Source: CATQHS01 sp965203375 (GTDB lineage: Bacteria > Actinomycetota > Acidimicrobiia > Acidimicrobiales > Aldehydirespiratoraceae). From it: a stretch of 64,000 nt of DNA. The position numbers were made by a program, and so were the translations under genes. Positions 52,637 through 60,570 of this stretch are shown one piece after another (position 1 is the stretch's first letter; each line of letters starts with the position of its first letter). The notes beneath the pieces are model-generated. The model saw only the letters and a program-made list of their open reading frames with translations. It ran no database searches and was not told the origin of the DNA. The stretch covers positions 3,472,001-3,536,000 of the forward strand of contig OZ241886.1 of NCBI GenBank assembly GCA_965203375.1. The letters are read 5' to 3'.

Positions 52637-53281
52637 GTGCCCGCCCCTTCCGCCGAGACGGAGACCCGGCCCGCGGGCGCCCCGCCGGTGGCGGACGGCG
52701 CCGACGCGGGCGCCTCCGCCGCGGTCGAGGCCGGCTCGGCGGTGGACGACGCCCTGTACCGGCGGCTGGCCGAGATGGCCGCGGCCCGCACCGAGGAGCC
52801 GGGGCCCGGGCGCCCGGAGCTGCGGGCCGCGGCTGAGCAGGCCCTGTTCCACGAGGCCCGGCTGCTGGACGACCGCCGCTACCGGGACTGGCTCGGCCGC
52901 TTCACCCCCGACTGCGTGTACTGGGTGCCGCTCGACCCCGGCGGCGATCCCCGCGAGCAGGTGTCGTACCTGCTGGACGACCGCCGCCGGATGGGCGACC
53001 GGATCGGCCTGCTGGAGACGGGCTGGGCCCACGCCCAGAACCCGCCGTCGCGCACCGTCCGGACGGTGTCCAACGTGGAGGCCTGGCCCGCGGAGGGCGG
53101 CGACATCCGGGCCCGGTGCTCGGTCGTCGTCTGGGAGTACCGCCGAGGGCGGCTGACCCCGTTCGCCAGCCGCAACGACTACGTGCTGGCCGCCGTGGGC
53201 GACGACTGGGCCATCCGCATCAAGATCGTGGGCCTGGCCAACTGCGACGGCGACGTGCCCAAGTTCTCCTTCGTGCTGTGA
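52637..53281 (+). CDS. Ring-hydroxylating dioxygenase beta subunit
   Basis: At 214 residues, after about 45 variable residues it matches the SnoaL-like small subunit: FHEARLLDDRRYRDWLGRFTPDCVYWVPL and TVRTVSNVEAW ... ASRNDYVLAA. It is structural in alpha3beta3 oxygenases. GTG start 3 bases after the aldolase stop. It could pair with the alpha subunit on either side. Confidence 0.88.
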   Translation: MPAPSAETETRPAGAPPVADGADAGASAAVEAGSAVDDALYRRLAEMAAARTEEPGPGRPELRAAAEQALFHEARLLDDRRYRDWLGRFTPDCVYWVPLDPGGDPREQVSYLLDDRRRMGDRIGLLETGWAHAQNPPSRTVRTVSNVEAWPAEGGDIRARCSVVVWEYRRGRLTPFASRNDYVLAAVGDDWAIRIKIVGLANCDGDVPKFSFVL

Positions 53282-53303
53282 CCCGAGATAGGGGGCCGGT
53301 GCG

Positions 53304-54617
53304 GTGATCGACCTGGAGGGCTTGGTCGAGCCCCATCGGGTCCACCGCTCCATCTATGTGGATCCGGCCGTCTTCGCCGCCGAGATGGACCGGGTCTTCG
53401 GCGGGGCCTGGGTCTATCTGGCCCACGAGAGCCAGGTGCCCGAGCCCAACGACTTCACCGCCTCCCGGCTGGGGCTGCGGGCCGTGATCGTCACCCGCGA
53501 CGCCGACGGCGAGCTGCACGCCCTGTTCAACCGCTGCTCGCACCGGGCCTCCACCGTGTGCCAGCAGGAGTGCGGCGCGGCCCGCAACTTCCAGTGCTCC
53601 TACCACGGCTGGACCTACTCCAACCGGGGCGACCTGGTGAACGTCCCCTTCGCCGAGGGCTACCCCGACGGCTTCGACCGGGCCGACCACGGCCTGCGCC
53701 AGGCCCCCCGCCTGGGCACCTACCGGGGGCTGGTGTTCGCCACCTTGAACCCCGAAGCCCCCGCCCTCATCGACTGGCTGGGCCCGGCCGCGCCGCTCAT
53801 CGACGAGTTCGTGGACCGCTCCCCCGGCGGCCGCATCGAGCTGCGCAACCGCCAGCGCATGATCTACAGGGGCAACTGGAAGCTGGCCTGGGACAACGCC
53901 GCCGACGGGCTGCACCCCACCTTCGCCCACCGCAGCTTCTTGGTACTCAACGAGCGCCAGCACGGCGGGTCCCGCTCGCTGTCGCAGTTCAAGGCCAGCC
54001 CCGACGACACCGGCATGTACGGCGACGACTTGGGCCACGGCCACATGTTCGTGGACCAGCGGCCGGGCCTGGCCCGGTCGTTCTGGGAGACCCAGCGCCC
54101 GGTGCCGGGCAAGGAGTGGTACGCCGACCAGATCCGGTCCGAGCACCCGGACTCCGGCGACGAGGTGCTGGAGATGGCGCCGGGATCGATGGTGAACCTG
54201 TCGATCTTCCCCAACCTGCTCATCAAGGGCAACCACCTGGAGGTGGTCGATCCGGTGAGCGTGGACGAGACCCGGCTCCACACCTGGGCGGCGGCCGCGG
54301 CCGGAGCTCCCGAGGAGGTCAACGTGATGCGGATGCGCATCGCCGAGGACTTCCCCAGCCTGGGCAACCCCGACGACTTGGAGCTGTTCGAGCGCTGCCA
54401 GCAGGGCCTGGGCATAGCCGAGATCGAGTGGGTGGACATGAGCAAGGGCCTGGGCCATCCCGACCAGCGGGTTCTGGACGGCGGGGTGCGCCGGGGCCCG
54501 GTGACCCACGAGGGCCCGATGCGGGGCTACATCCGGGCATGGCTGGAGCTGATGGAGTCCGACCCGCCCCTTGAAGTGGCCGGTCCGGGCCCGGTCCCCT
54601 GCGAAGCGGCCGGGTGA
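53304..54617 (+). CDS. Rieske oxygenase alpha subunit (benzoate/anthranilate dioxygenase-like)
   Basis: This 437-residue protein has CSHRASTVC ... CSYHGWTYSNRGDLV for the Rieske cluster and WDNAADGLHPTFAHRSFL for the iron. The length and GWTYSNRGDL pattern are closest to benzoate-type large subunits. GTG start 22 bases after the beta subunit gene. It probably forms the holoenzyme with that beta subunit; the required reductase is not in this window. Confidence 0.88.
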   Translation: MIDLEGLVEPHRVHRSIYVDPAVFAAEMDRVFGGAWVYLAHESQVPEPNDFTASRLGLRAVIVTRDADGELHALFNRCSHRASTVCQQECGAARNFQCSYHGWTYSNRGDLVNVPFAEGYPDGFDRADHGLRQAPRLGTYRGLVFATLNPEAPALIDWLGPAAPLIDEFVDRSPGGRIELRNRQRMIYRGNWKLAWDNAADGLHPTFAHRSFLVLNERQHGGSRSLSQFKASPDDTGMYGDDLGHGHMFVDQRPGLARSFWETQRPVPGKEWYADQIRSEHPDSGDEVLEMAPGSMVNLSIFPNLLIKGNHLEVVDPVSVDETRLHTWAAAAAGAPEEVNVMRMRIAEDFPSLGNPDDLELFERCQQGLGIAEIEWVDMSKGLGHPDQRVLDGGVRRGPVTHEGPMRGYIRAWLELMESDPPLEVAGPGPVPCEAAG

Positions 54618-54645
54618 GCCGACGCGACAGCAGAGCCAGAGCTTC

Positions 54646-56607
54646 GTGGTGAACTCAGCGCCTGTGTTTGTCTATCTGCGTAGGTCTAAACTTCAGTTAT
54701 TCGATATAGCGATTTTGCTAACGGCTTTCCTCGGCGCCGCGCATCTTCTGATCCGAACTTCCAACTATGGGCCAGAGTTGACCCAAGACAGTTGGAATTA
54801 CATCTCAGTAGCAGAGAATCTAGCCGCTGGAGACGGATTCAAAGACTGGTTGCAAAGAGCCTATACGTTCGGACCTATTTTCTCCCTGCTGGTGGCCCTC
54901 TTCGGAGTATTGGGGTTTGATCCAATAGATGTAGGAAGACTCATAAACGTAATAGGATTCGGCCTGATCATATTGCTCACAGGCTACCAGTTGAGCCGTC
55001 ACGTTAGATACCGGTTTCTAGCTGTGATGGGATCTGTAGCAGTGATGACCTCTTTCATCATGAATGACATCTCATCATACTTGATGACCGATACCTGTTT
55101 TATCTTGTTCTCATTACTCGCCTTGGTTCAGATGTGGACATTTCTCACTGTTGAAGACCGTCGTGGTGCATCTTTAGTGTTATCAGCGGTCTTTGCCTCT
55201 CTGGCTACGGCCACACGGTACATCGGAATCGCAGTAATCTTAACCGGAATTGTAATAATACTTACGAGACGAAATTTCACCCTATATCATCGACTAAAGT
55301 GGGTTGCCATATACGGTAGCATATCGATAACTCTGTTTGGGATTTGGATAACAAAAAATCAGCTATCTATAGGAACGATTACCGGGTATGATGATAGGCA
55401 CTACTACGGATCATCATTGCTAGAATATATAGAGTATTACAGCAATATATTCGTGTCACATATTCTGGCTCTCCACTTAGGACTCGACTGGTTGCTATAC
55501 TTATCATTCGTATTACTTTGCTTAGTCATATGGCGGAAAAAATTAAGGCGTAACGCCGGGCAGGCTCATTATCTGGAATCCCAAAATAGCCAATATACTA
55601 CACCCCTCATTCTTTTCGGCTCATTTTCATTGATCTATATCGCTATGCTTTTAGCCATGAGTCCACGTCTAGATTATGCAGACGCTTTACCCTACCGGTA
55701 CCTGGCACCAATCTACGTTCCAGTCATAATAATGGCATTGATTCTGCTAGACATGCTTCTAAAGGACCTCGCCAAGGGTCCGGCCCGAAAGATTAATGCT
55801 GTTCTGAGCTTGATTATTATTTGCATCATTTCAACCGGAATCTTAACTAGTATCGATCTCTCCACTAGATGGAATATAGACATGACTGCCCGGGCTTTAG
55901 GACCTAATGCGAGGCCCATACTATTTGAGGATTACGGATACTCATACGACATGGACCTATTGGTGTATCTCAGAGACAATCCTCCCGACGGTCCGGTCTA
56001 TAGCAACGGGCTTCACCTACTTTACTGGCTAACAGACATACCGTTAGGGGGAATCGTCGCTGAAGACAGGGGAAATGCATCCTGCTTAACATGGGTACGA
56101 AGCCTCACAAGATCAGCCGACCCATCATACATAGCATACTTTATCATCGGACGAGAACGAATAGACTTTATTGATGGACAGTTCAACTCCTGCGATATCC
56201 AAGAACTGGAATCCAATCCCAACATACAGAATTACTTGGAGCGCATGGTTGAGAAATTCGAGGGCATAATGTATCGCGTAACATCACCTCCTGGGCCTCG
56301 GCCGGACTATGAGGTCACGATAGACGCTAAAGTCTTAACTTACATAAAGGAACCATGCGACCCTGCTGACATTGAACCATATTTTTTCTTGCACGTCACA
56401 CCAGTTGATAAGAACGCGCTCTCGAGTCATCGTAGCCTATCTACATTCGATAACTTAGATTTTCATTTCGAAGATCACGGCATAATGCTTAACGGAGAGT
56501 GCAGAATAACTGTCGAATTGCCGCACTACGACATATCACATATACGGACCGGTCAGTACACCAACGAAAAAGGCGAACTATGGTCGGCCCAACTCTCGAT
56601 AAGATAG
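54646..56607 (+). CDS. AT-rich polytopic membrane protein, glycosyltransferase-like (GT39/ArnT-type) with shared C-terminal domain
   Basis: The protein of about 653 residues starts at GTG 54646 (or 54649); the frame runs further upstream only inside the Rieske gene. It has around twelve membrane segments to about residue 430. ELTQDSWNYISVAENLAAGDGF in the first loop, with its Asp, and PYRYLAPIYVPVIIMAL are like polyprenyl-phosphate-sugar transferases. The last 95 or so residues (from LTYIKEPC) match the end of the protein at 28130-29479. AT-rich, so probably transferred. Function is inferred from fold-like features only. Confidence 0.65.
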   Translation: MVNSAPVFVYLRRSKLQLFDIAILLTAFLGAAHLLIRTSNYGPELTQDSWNYISVAENLAAGDGFKDWLQRAYTFGPIFSLLVALFGVLGFDPIDVGRLINVIGFGLIILLTGYQLSRHVRYRFLAVMGSVAVMTSFIMNDISSYLMTDTCFILFSLLALVQMWTFLTVEDRRGASLVLSAVFASLATATRYIGIAVILTGIVIILTRRNFTLYHRLKWVAIYGSISITLFGIWITKNQLSIGTITGYDDRHYYGSSLLEYIEYYSNIFVSHILALHLGLDWLLYLSFVLLCLVIWRKKLRRNAGQAHYLESQNSQYTTPLILFGSFSLIYIAMLLAMSPRLDYADALPYRYLAPIYVPVIIMALILLDMLLKDLAKGPARKINAVLSLIIICIISTGILTSIDLSTRWNIDMTARALGPNARPILFEDYGYSYDMDLLVYLRDNPPDGPVYSNGLHLLYWLTDIPLGGIVAEDRGNASCLTWVRSLTRSADPSYIAYFIIGRERIDFIDGQFNSCDIQELESNPNIQNYLERMVEKFEGIMYRVTSPPGPRPDYEVTIDAKVLTYIKEPCDPADIEPYFFLHVTPVDKNALSSHRSLSTFDNLDFHFEDHGIMLNGECRITVELPHYDISHIRTGQYTNEKGELWSAQLSIR

Positions 56608-56629
56608 CATCGGACGAATGGGAGACAAG

Positions 56630-57355
56630 ATGAAACTGACTCCAATCCGCCGGGGGGCGGACCCGGTCTTGGAGCGGGTGGTGATCCCGGCCGGGGAGGG
56701 CCGGGCGGTGGAGGTGCGGACCGGGCAAGTGCTGCGCATCGAGGCGGTGGAGGGCCCCCAGGTGGCCGACGCCGCCTTCATGGCCCTCGACAACCCCCGG
56801 GAGGGCTACCACGCGGGCCAGACCGTGGCCCTGAACATGCTGGCCGGCACGGGCACGATGCGCCGGGTGACCACGCTGTGGTCGCGCCCGCCCTATGAGC
56901 GGCCCATGCTGACGGTGGTCGACGACCCGGTGGGGATCCATTTCGCCTGGAACGGGGGCCGCTGCTCCCGGGGGGTGTACGCGGTGCGCGACGGGATCGA
57001 GTCGGGCCACCGGACCTGCCAGGACAACCTGGAGGAGGCGGTGCGGCCCTGGGGGGTGGACCCGGACCTGATCCCCGACGTGTTCAACGTGTTCATGTTC
57101 ACCGACGTGGAGGACGAGCGGCGGCTGGTGTTCCGCCCGTCGCCCGCGGCCGCGGGCGACTACATCGACCTGCGGGCCGAGATCGACGTGCTGGCCGCGG
57201 TGTCGGCCTGCCCCAGCGAGACCTCGGCCTCCAACGGCGGCGTGCCCAAGCCCGTGGCCCTGGAGGTGCGGGCCGCCGAGACCGGCGGGGATGAGGACGA
57301 GGCCGCCGCCGGCGGCAACCAGGACAGGCCCGACGGGCCCGGCGAGAGAGGTTGA
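56630..57355 (+). CDS. DUF1989 / urea-carboxylase-associated family protein
   Basis: The 241-residue protein has IPAGEGRAVEVRTGQVLRI, GPQVADAAFMALDNP, CSRGVYAVRDG and SACPSETSASNGG, matching the DUF1989 family often found with urea/allophanate or methylamine genes. ATG 56630 has GGAG 5 bases upstream, unlike ATG 56618. The tail is Glu/Gly-rich. Neighbouring acetamidase fits a role in amide or urea nitrogen use. Confidence 0.85.
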   Translation: MKLTPIRRGADPVLERVVIPAGEGRAVEVRTGQVLRIEAVEGPQVADAAFMALDNPREGYHAGQTVALNMLAGTGTMRRVTTLWSRPPYERPMLTVVDDPVGIHFAWNGGRCSRGVYAVRDGIESGHRTCQDNLEEAVRPWGVDPDLIPDVFNVFMFTDVEDERRLVFRPSPAAAGDYIDLRAEIDVLAAVSACPSETSASNGGVPKPVALEVRAAETGGDEDEAAAGGNQDRPDGPGERG

Positions 57356-57359
57356 AGCG

Positions 57360-57665
57360 ATGGTCAGGATGATCCGCAAAGCCCAGGTCGATTCCAGCGA
57401 CGTGGCCAGGGTGCGGGAGTGGATCCGCGCCTACACCGCCCACATGGCCGAGCGGGCCCCCGCCGGCGGCGCGGTGACGGCCTGGATGGAGGCCTACGGC
57501 GCCTACGGGGTGGTGTATTGGATGATCGACGCCCCCGACCTGGGGGCCCTGGACGCCTTCTTGGACTCCCTGCCCTCCGAGCAGTCCTACCGCGACATCC
57601 TCAAGGCGGGCAGCGAGCTGTTCGTCTCCGGCCAGACCAGCGACACCCTCCTCAAAGAGGTCTGA
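57360..57665 (+). CDS. Small conserved-looking protein of unknown function
   Basis: The 101-residue protein starts at ATG 57360, 4 bases after the DUF1989 stop. It is predicted as alternating helix and strand (VREWIRAYTAHMAERAP, GAYGVVYWMIDAPDLGALDAFLDSL), like a small ferredoxin-like alpha/beta domain. I recognise no family. Co-transcription with the DUF1989 gene is likely. Confidence 0.7.
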   Translation: MVRMIRKAQVDSSDVARVREWIRAYTAHMAERAPAGGAVTAWMEAYGAYGVVYWMIDAPDLGALDAFLDSLPSEQSYRDILKAGSELFVSGQTSDTLLKEV

Positions 57666-57747
57666 CCCGCGCTACCTGCGGGAGGTCCCACAGGCGGCGG
57701 ACGAGGTCGGCGGCCACTCCTCAAAGAGGTCTGATCCGCGCCATCTG
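57648..57747. repeat. Duplicated 3' end of the small gene
   Basis: CTCCTCAAAGAGGTCTGA (gene end, LLKEV-stop) at 57648-57665 recurs exactly at 57717-57734, and the following 20 or so bases are also similar (CCGCGC-A-CTGCGGG). The offset is 69 bp. Confidence 0.85.
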
Positions 57748-57790
57748 CGGGGGAGTTGACCAACTGCCGGAGCGAGCCAGACGGTCTTAC

Positions 57791-58918
57791 TCAGCAGCCG
57801 GGGAAGTCGCGTTTGCGGATGCGGCAGTGGACGCCTTTGATGTCGTTGACAACCTGGGTGACCTCGAAGTCGGCCGCCGCGCTCAAATAGGCGTAGGCGA
57901 TGTGGCCGGGCAGGCCCAGGCGGGTCCGGCAGAACTGCAGAGCCTCCCGCACCGCGGCCCGCATGGCCTCGTCGAGGTCGGCGTGGAGCCCGATGGGTAT
58001 CCACGCCTCGTCGGTTTCGGCCACGGGGTTCTCGATCAGGCCGACCGCTCGGCGGGCGTCCGGGCCCCGCAGCACCGACAGGCGCAGGTCGGCCCGCAGC
58101 GAACCCTCCAGGGCGGTCAGCGCCACCTCGCCGTTGCCCTGGGCGAAGTGGGGGTCGCCTGCCGCGAACAAGGCCCCCGGAACCTGCACCGGCACGTACA
58201 GGGTTGAGCCCGCGGTCAGCCACTTCACATCGAGGTTGCCGCCGTGGCGGCCCGGCGGGCGGGACGGCACCGGGCCGTCGTCGTCGGGGGCCACCCCCAT
58301 CATCCCCAGAAACGGCGCCACCGGATAGCGGATCTCCCGAACAGCCTCCTCGCCGCCAGCGCCTTCGGGCCGGTAGCGCAGCACGGCGGCGGCTTCGGGC
58401 CCGGAGCCTTCCACCGAGGTGAACACCGACACCGTGCCGTGGCCGCTGCTGAAGGCCACCGCCTCGGCCGGCTCGGTTCCGTCGGGCATCTCGCCGGGCA
58501 GGGCCCCCAGCCCGTGCCGGTTGGAGGTCACCCCGTAGGGCACCCGCATGGCCAAGCCCAGCACGTCCACCCTCAGCAGGTCCCCCGGATCGGCCCCCCG
58601 CACCTCGATGGGACCGGTCACCACGTGGGCGCCGTCGATCCCGTAGCGGTGGTCGGCCTCGGCGGCCATGGTCACGGCGTCGTCGAGCACGGCCGGCCGC
58701 TCCACCCCGCAGGCGCCGAAGAACCGGACCGGGTCCCGGCCCTGGTCCTCCATGATCCCCTCGTGCGACAGGGTGTCGACGGTGACCACGGCCCTGTCGT
58801 CGACGGCTATCACCGGCTCGGCGCTCCGGCCGGGCCACCACCCCCAGCGGCTCGTGTGAGGGGTGACCGGCAGATAGCGGTCGCTGTTGATGCGGCCCCG
58901 ACCCGGCTGCAGGATCAC
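57791..58918 (-). CDS. Acetamidase/formamidase family protein
   Basis: The 375-residue protein contains EGIMEDQGRDPV, GPIEVRGADPGDLLRVDVL and AAGDPHFAQGNGEVALTALEG, the family core. It hydrolyses formamide, acetamide or similar small amides to ammonia and the acid. It is transcribed convergently with the DUF1989 pair, after the aldehyde dehydrogenase gene (75-base gap). Confidence 0.9.
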   Translation of the reverse strand: MILQPGRGRINSDRYLPVTPHTSRWGWWPGRSAEPVIAVDDRAVVTVDTLSHEGIMEDQGRDPVRFFGACGVERPAVLDDAVTMAAEADHRYGIDGAHVVTGPIEVRGADPGDLLRVDVLGLAMRVPYGVTSNRHGLGALPGEMPDGTEPAEAVAFSSGHGTVSVFTSVEGSGPEAAAVLRYRPEGAGGEEAVREIRYPVAPFLGMMGVAPDDDGPVPSRPPGRHGGNLDVKWLTAGSTLYVPVQVPGALFAAGDPHFAQGNGEVALTALEGSLRADLRLSVLRGPDARRAVGLIENPVAETDEAWIPIGLHADLDEAMRAAVREALQFCRTRLGLPGHIAYAYLSAAADFEVTQVVNDIKGVHCRIRKRDFPGC

Positions 58919-58993
58919 CCGTCCCGCCTACGCGTTGTCACCCGTCTGGCGAGGGCGAGTCGCCCCCCGCCCCCGCCGCCGCCCGCCGCCGCG

Positions 58994-60529
58994 TCACTGG
59001 CCCAGGGACGGGCGGGCCACCAGGGCCACCGACTTGGTGCGGGTGTAGGCCTCCACCCCGGTGCGGGCGAAGCCGCTGGCCTTGCGGGGCTCGCCCCGGC
59101 CCCCGTTCATGTCGGCGGAGAAGTGGTGGTTGACGGTGACCTCGCCCACGTCGAGCTCCTGGGCCATCCGCAGGGCCCGGCCCACGTCGGCGGTGAACAC
59201 GGTGGCGTTGAGGCCGTAGGAGGTGCCGTTGGCGATGGCCAGGGCCTCGTCCTCGTCGTCGAAGGCCAGGGCGGCCAGCACCGGCCCGAACACCTCGGTC
59301 TGTTCCAGCGTGGAGCCGGGCCGCACCTCGCCCAGCACGGTGGGGGCCACGAAGCTGGCCGGCAGCCCCTCGGGCACCTGCCCGGCCCCGACCATGCTGG
59401 CGTCGCCGCCGGCCACGGCGCCGTCGATGAAGCCCCGCACCCGGTCGGCGTGGGCCGGGTTCACCAGGGGGCCGATGAAGGTGTCGGGGTGCAGGGCGTC
59501 GCCGATGGGCAGCCCGGACGACATGGCCGCCACCGCCCCGGCCACCTGTTCGTAGACGGGCCGCTGCACCAGCAGGCGGCTGCCGGCCACGCACACCTCG
59601 CCCATGTTGACGAAGGCGGCCATCATGGCCCACTGGGCGGCCTGGTCGAGGTCGGCGTCGGCGAAGACGATGACCGGGGCCTTGCCCCCCAGCTCCAGAT
59701 GCACCGGGGTGAGGTTGGCGGCGGCCAGCCCCATCACCCGCCGGCCGGTCTCGGGGCCGCCAGTGAGGCTCACCAGGTCGATGCGGGGGTCGGACACGAG
59801 CTGCTCGCCCACCGTCTCGCCCGGTCCCAGCACGATGTTGAGCACCCCGTCGGGCAGCCCGCACTCGGCCAGCATCCGGCCCAGCTCGACCAGGGTGACC
59901 ACCGCCTCCTCGGGCGGCTTGGCCACGACCGAGCACCCGGCGGCCAGAGCGGCGGCGATGCGCTGGCTGCCGGTCATGAGCGGCCCGTTCCAGGGCAGCA
60001 GCTCGGCCACCACCCCGGCCGGCTCGGGCAGGCGCAGGTTCAGCAGGTCGGGGCCGCCGCCGGGCAGCAGCAGGGGCGGGAAGGCGGCCCGGCGCACGTC
60101 GCCGTGCAGGTCGCGGGCCGCCCCGGCCGCGCAGGCGAAGGCGGTGGCCGCCTCGTGGACGTCGAAGATCTTGGCCCCGCCCACCGCCTTGCCGGTGTCG
60201 AGGGCCTCCAGGGCGGCCAGGCGGTCGGCGTCGGCCCTGATGCGAGCCGCGGCCGCCTCCAGCACCTCGGCCCGGTGCGGGTTGGAGGCCCGGGCCCACA
60301 CCCCGGAGTCGAAGGACCGGCGGGCCGCGGCCACCGCCGCGTCCACCTCGGCCGGGGTGGCCTCCAGCCAGGCGGCGGGCTCGGCCCCGGTGGAGGGGTC
60401 CAGCACCGGCCGGGCCGGGCCGTCGCCCCGCTCGGCGCCGTCGATGAGCTGGCGGTAGGGGTCCGACGAGATCCAGCCCGGGTCGATCCGGGGTGCGGCG
60501 TCGGGTTCGGTGGCAGCAGGCGAAGTCAT
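58994..60529 (-). CDS. NAD(P)-dependent aldehyde dehydrogenase
   Basis: The protein has 511 residues. LLPWNGPLMTGSQRIAAALAAG, LELGGKAPVIVFADAD (general-base Glu) and GEVCVAGSRLLV (catalytic Cys) are in order. It oxidises an unidentified aldehyde to the acid. Divergent from the amidohydrolase gene with only 41 bases between. Confidence 0.92.
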   Translation of the reverse strand: MTSPAATEPDAAPRIDPGWISSDPYRQLIDGAERGDGPARPVLDPSTGAEPAAWLEATPAEVDAAVAAARRSFDSGVWARASNPHRAEVLEAAAARIRADADRLAALEALDTGKAVGGAKIFDVHEAATAFACAAGAARDLHGDVRRAAFPPLLLPGGGPDLLNLRLPEPAGVVAELLPWNGPLMTGSQRIAAALAAGCSVVAKPPEEAVVTLVELGRMLAECGLPDGVLNIVLGPGETVGEQLVSDPRIDLVSLTGGPETGRRVMGLAAANLTPVHLELGGKAPVIVFADADLDQAAQWAMMAAFVNMGEVCVAGSRLLVQRPVYEQVAGAVAAMSSGLPIGDALHPDTFIGPLVNPAHADRVRGFIDGAVAGGDASMVGAGQVPEGLPASFVAPTVLGEVRPGSTLEQTEVFGPVLAALAFDDEDEALAIANGTSYGLNATVFTADVGRALRMAQELDVGEVTVNHHFSADMNGGRGEPRKASGFARTGVEAYTRTKSVALVARPSLGQ

Positions 60530-60570
60530 CGGCGGATTCTGGCACGCGGCCCGAGACCTATGCTCCGGGC

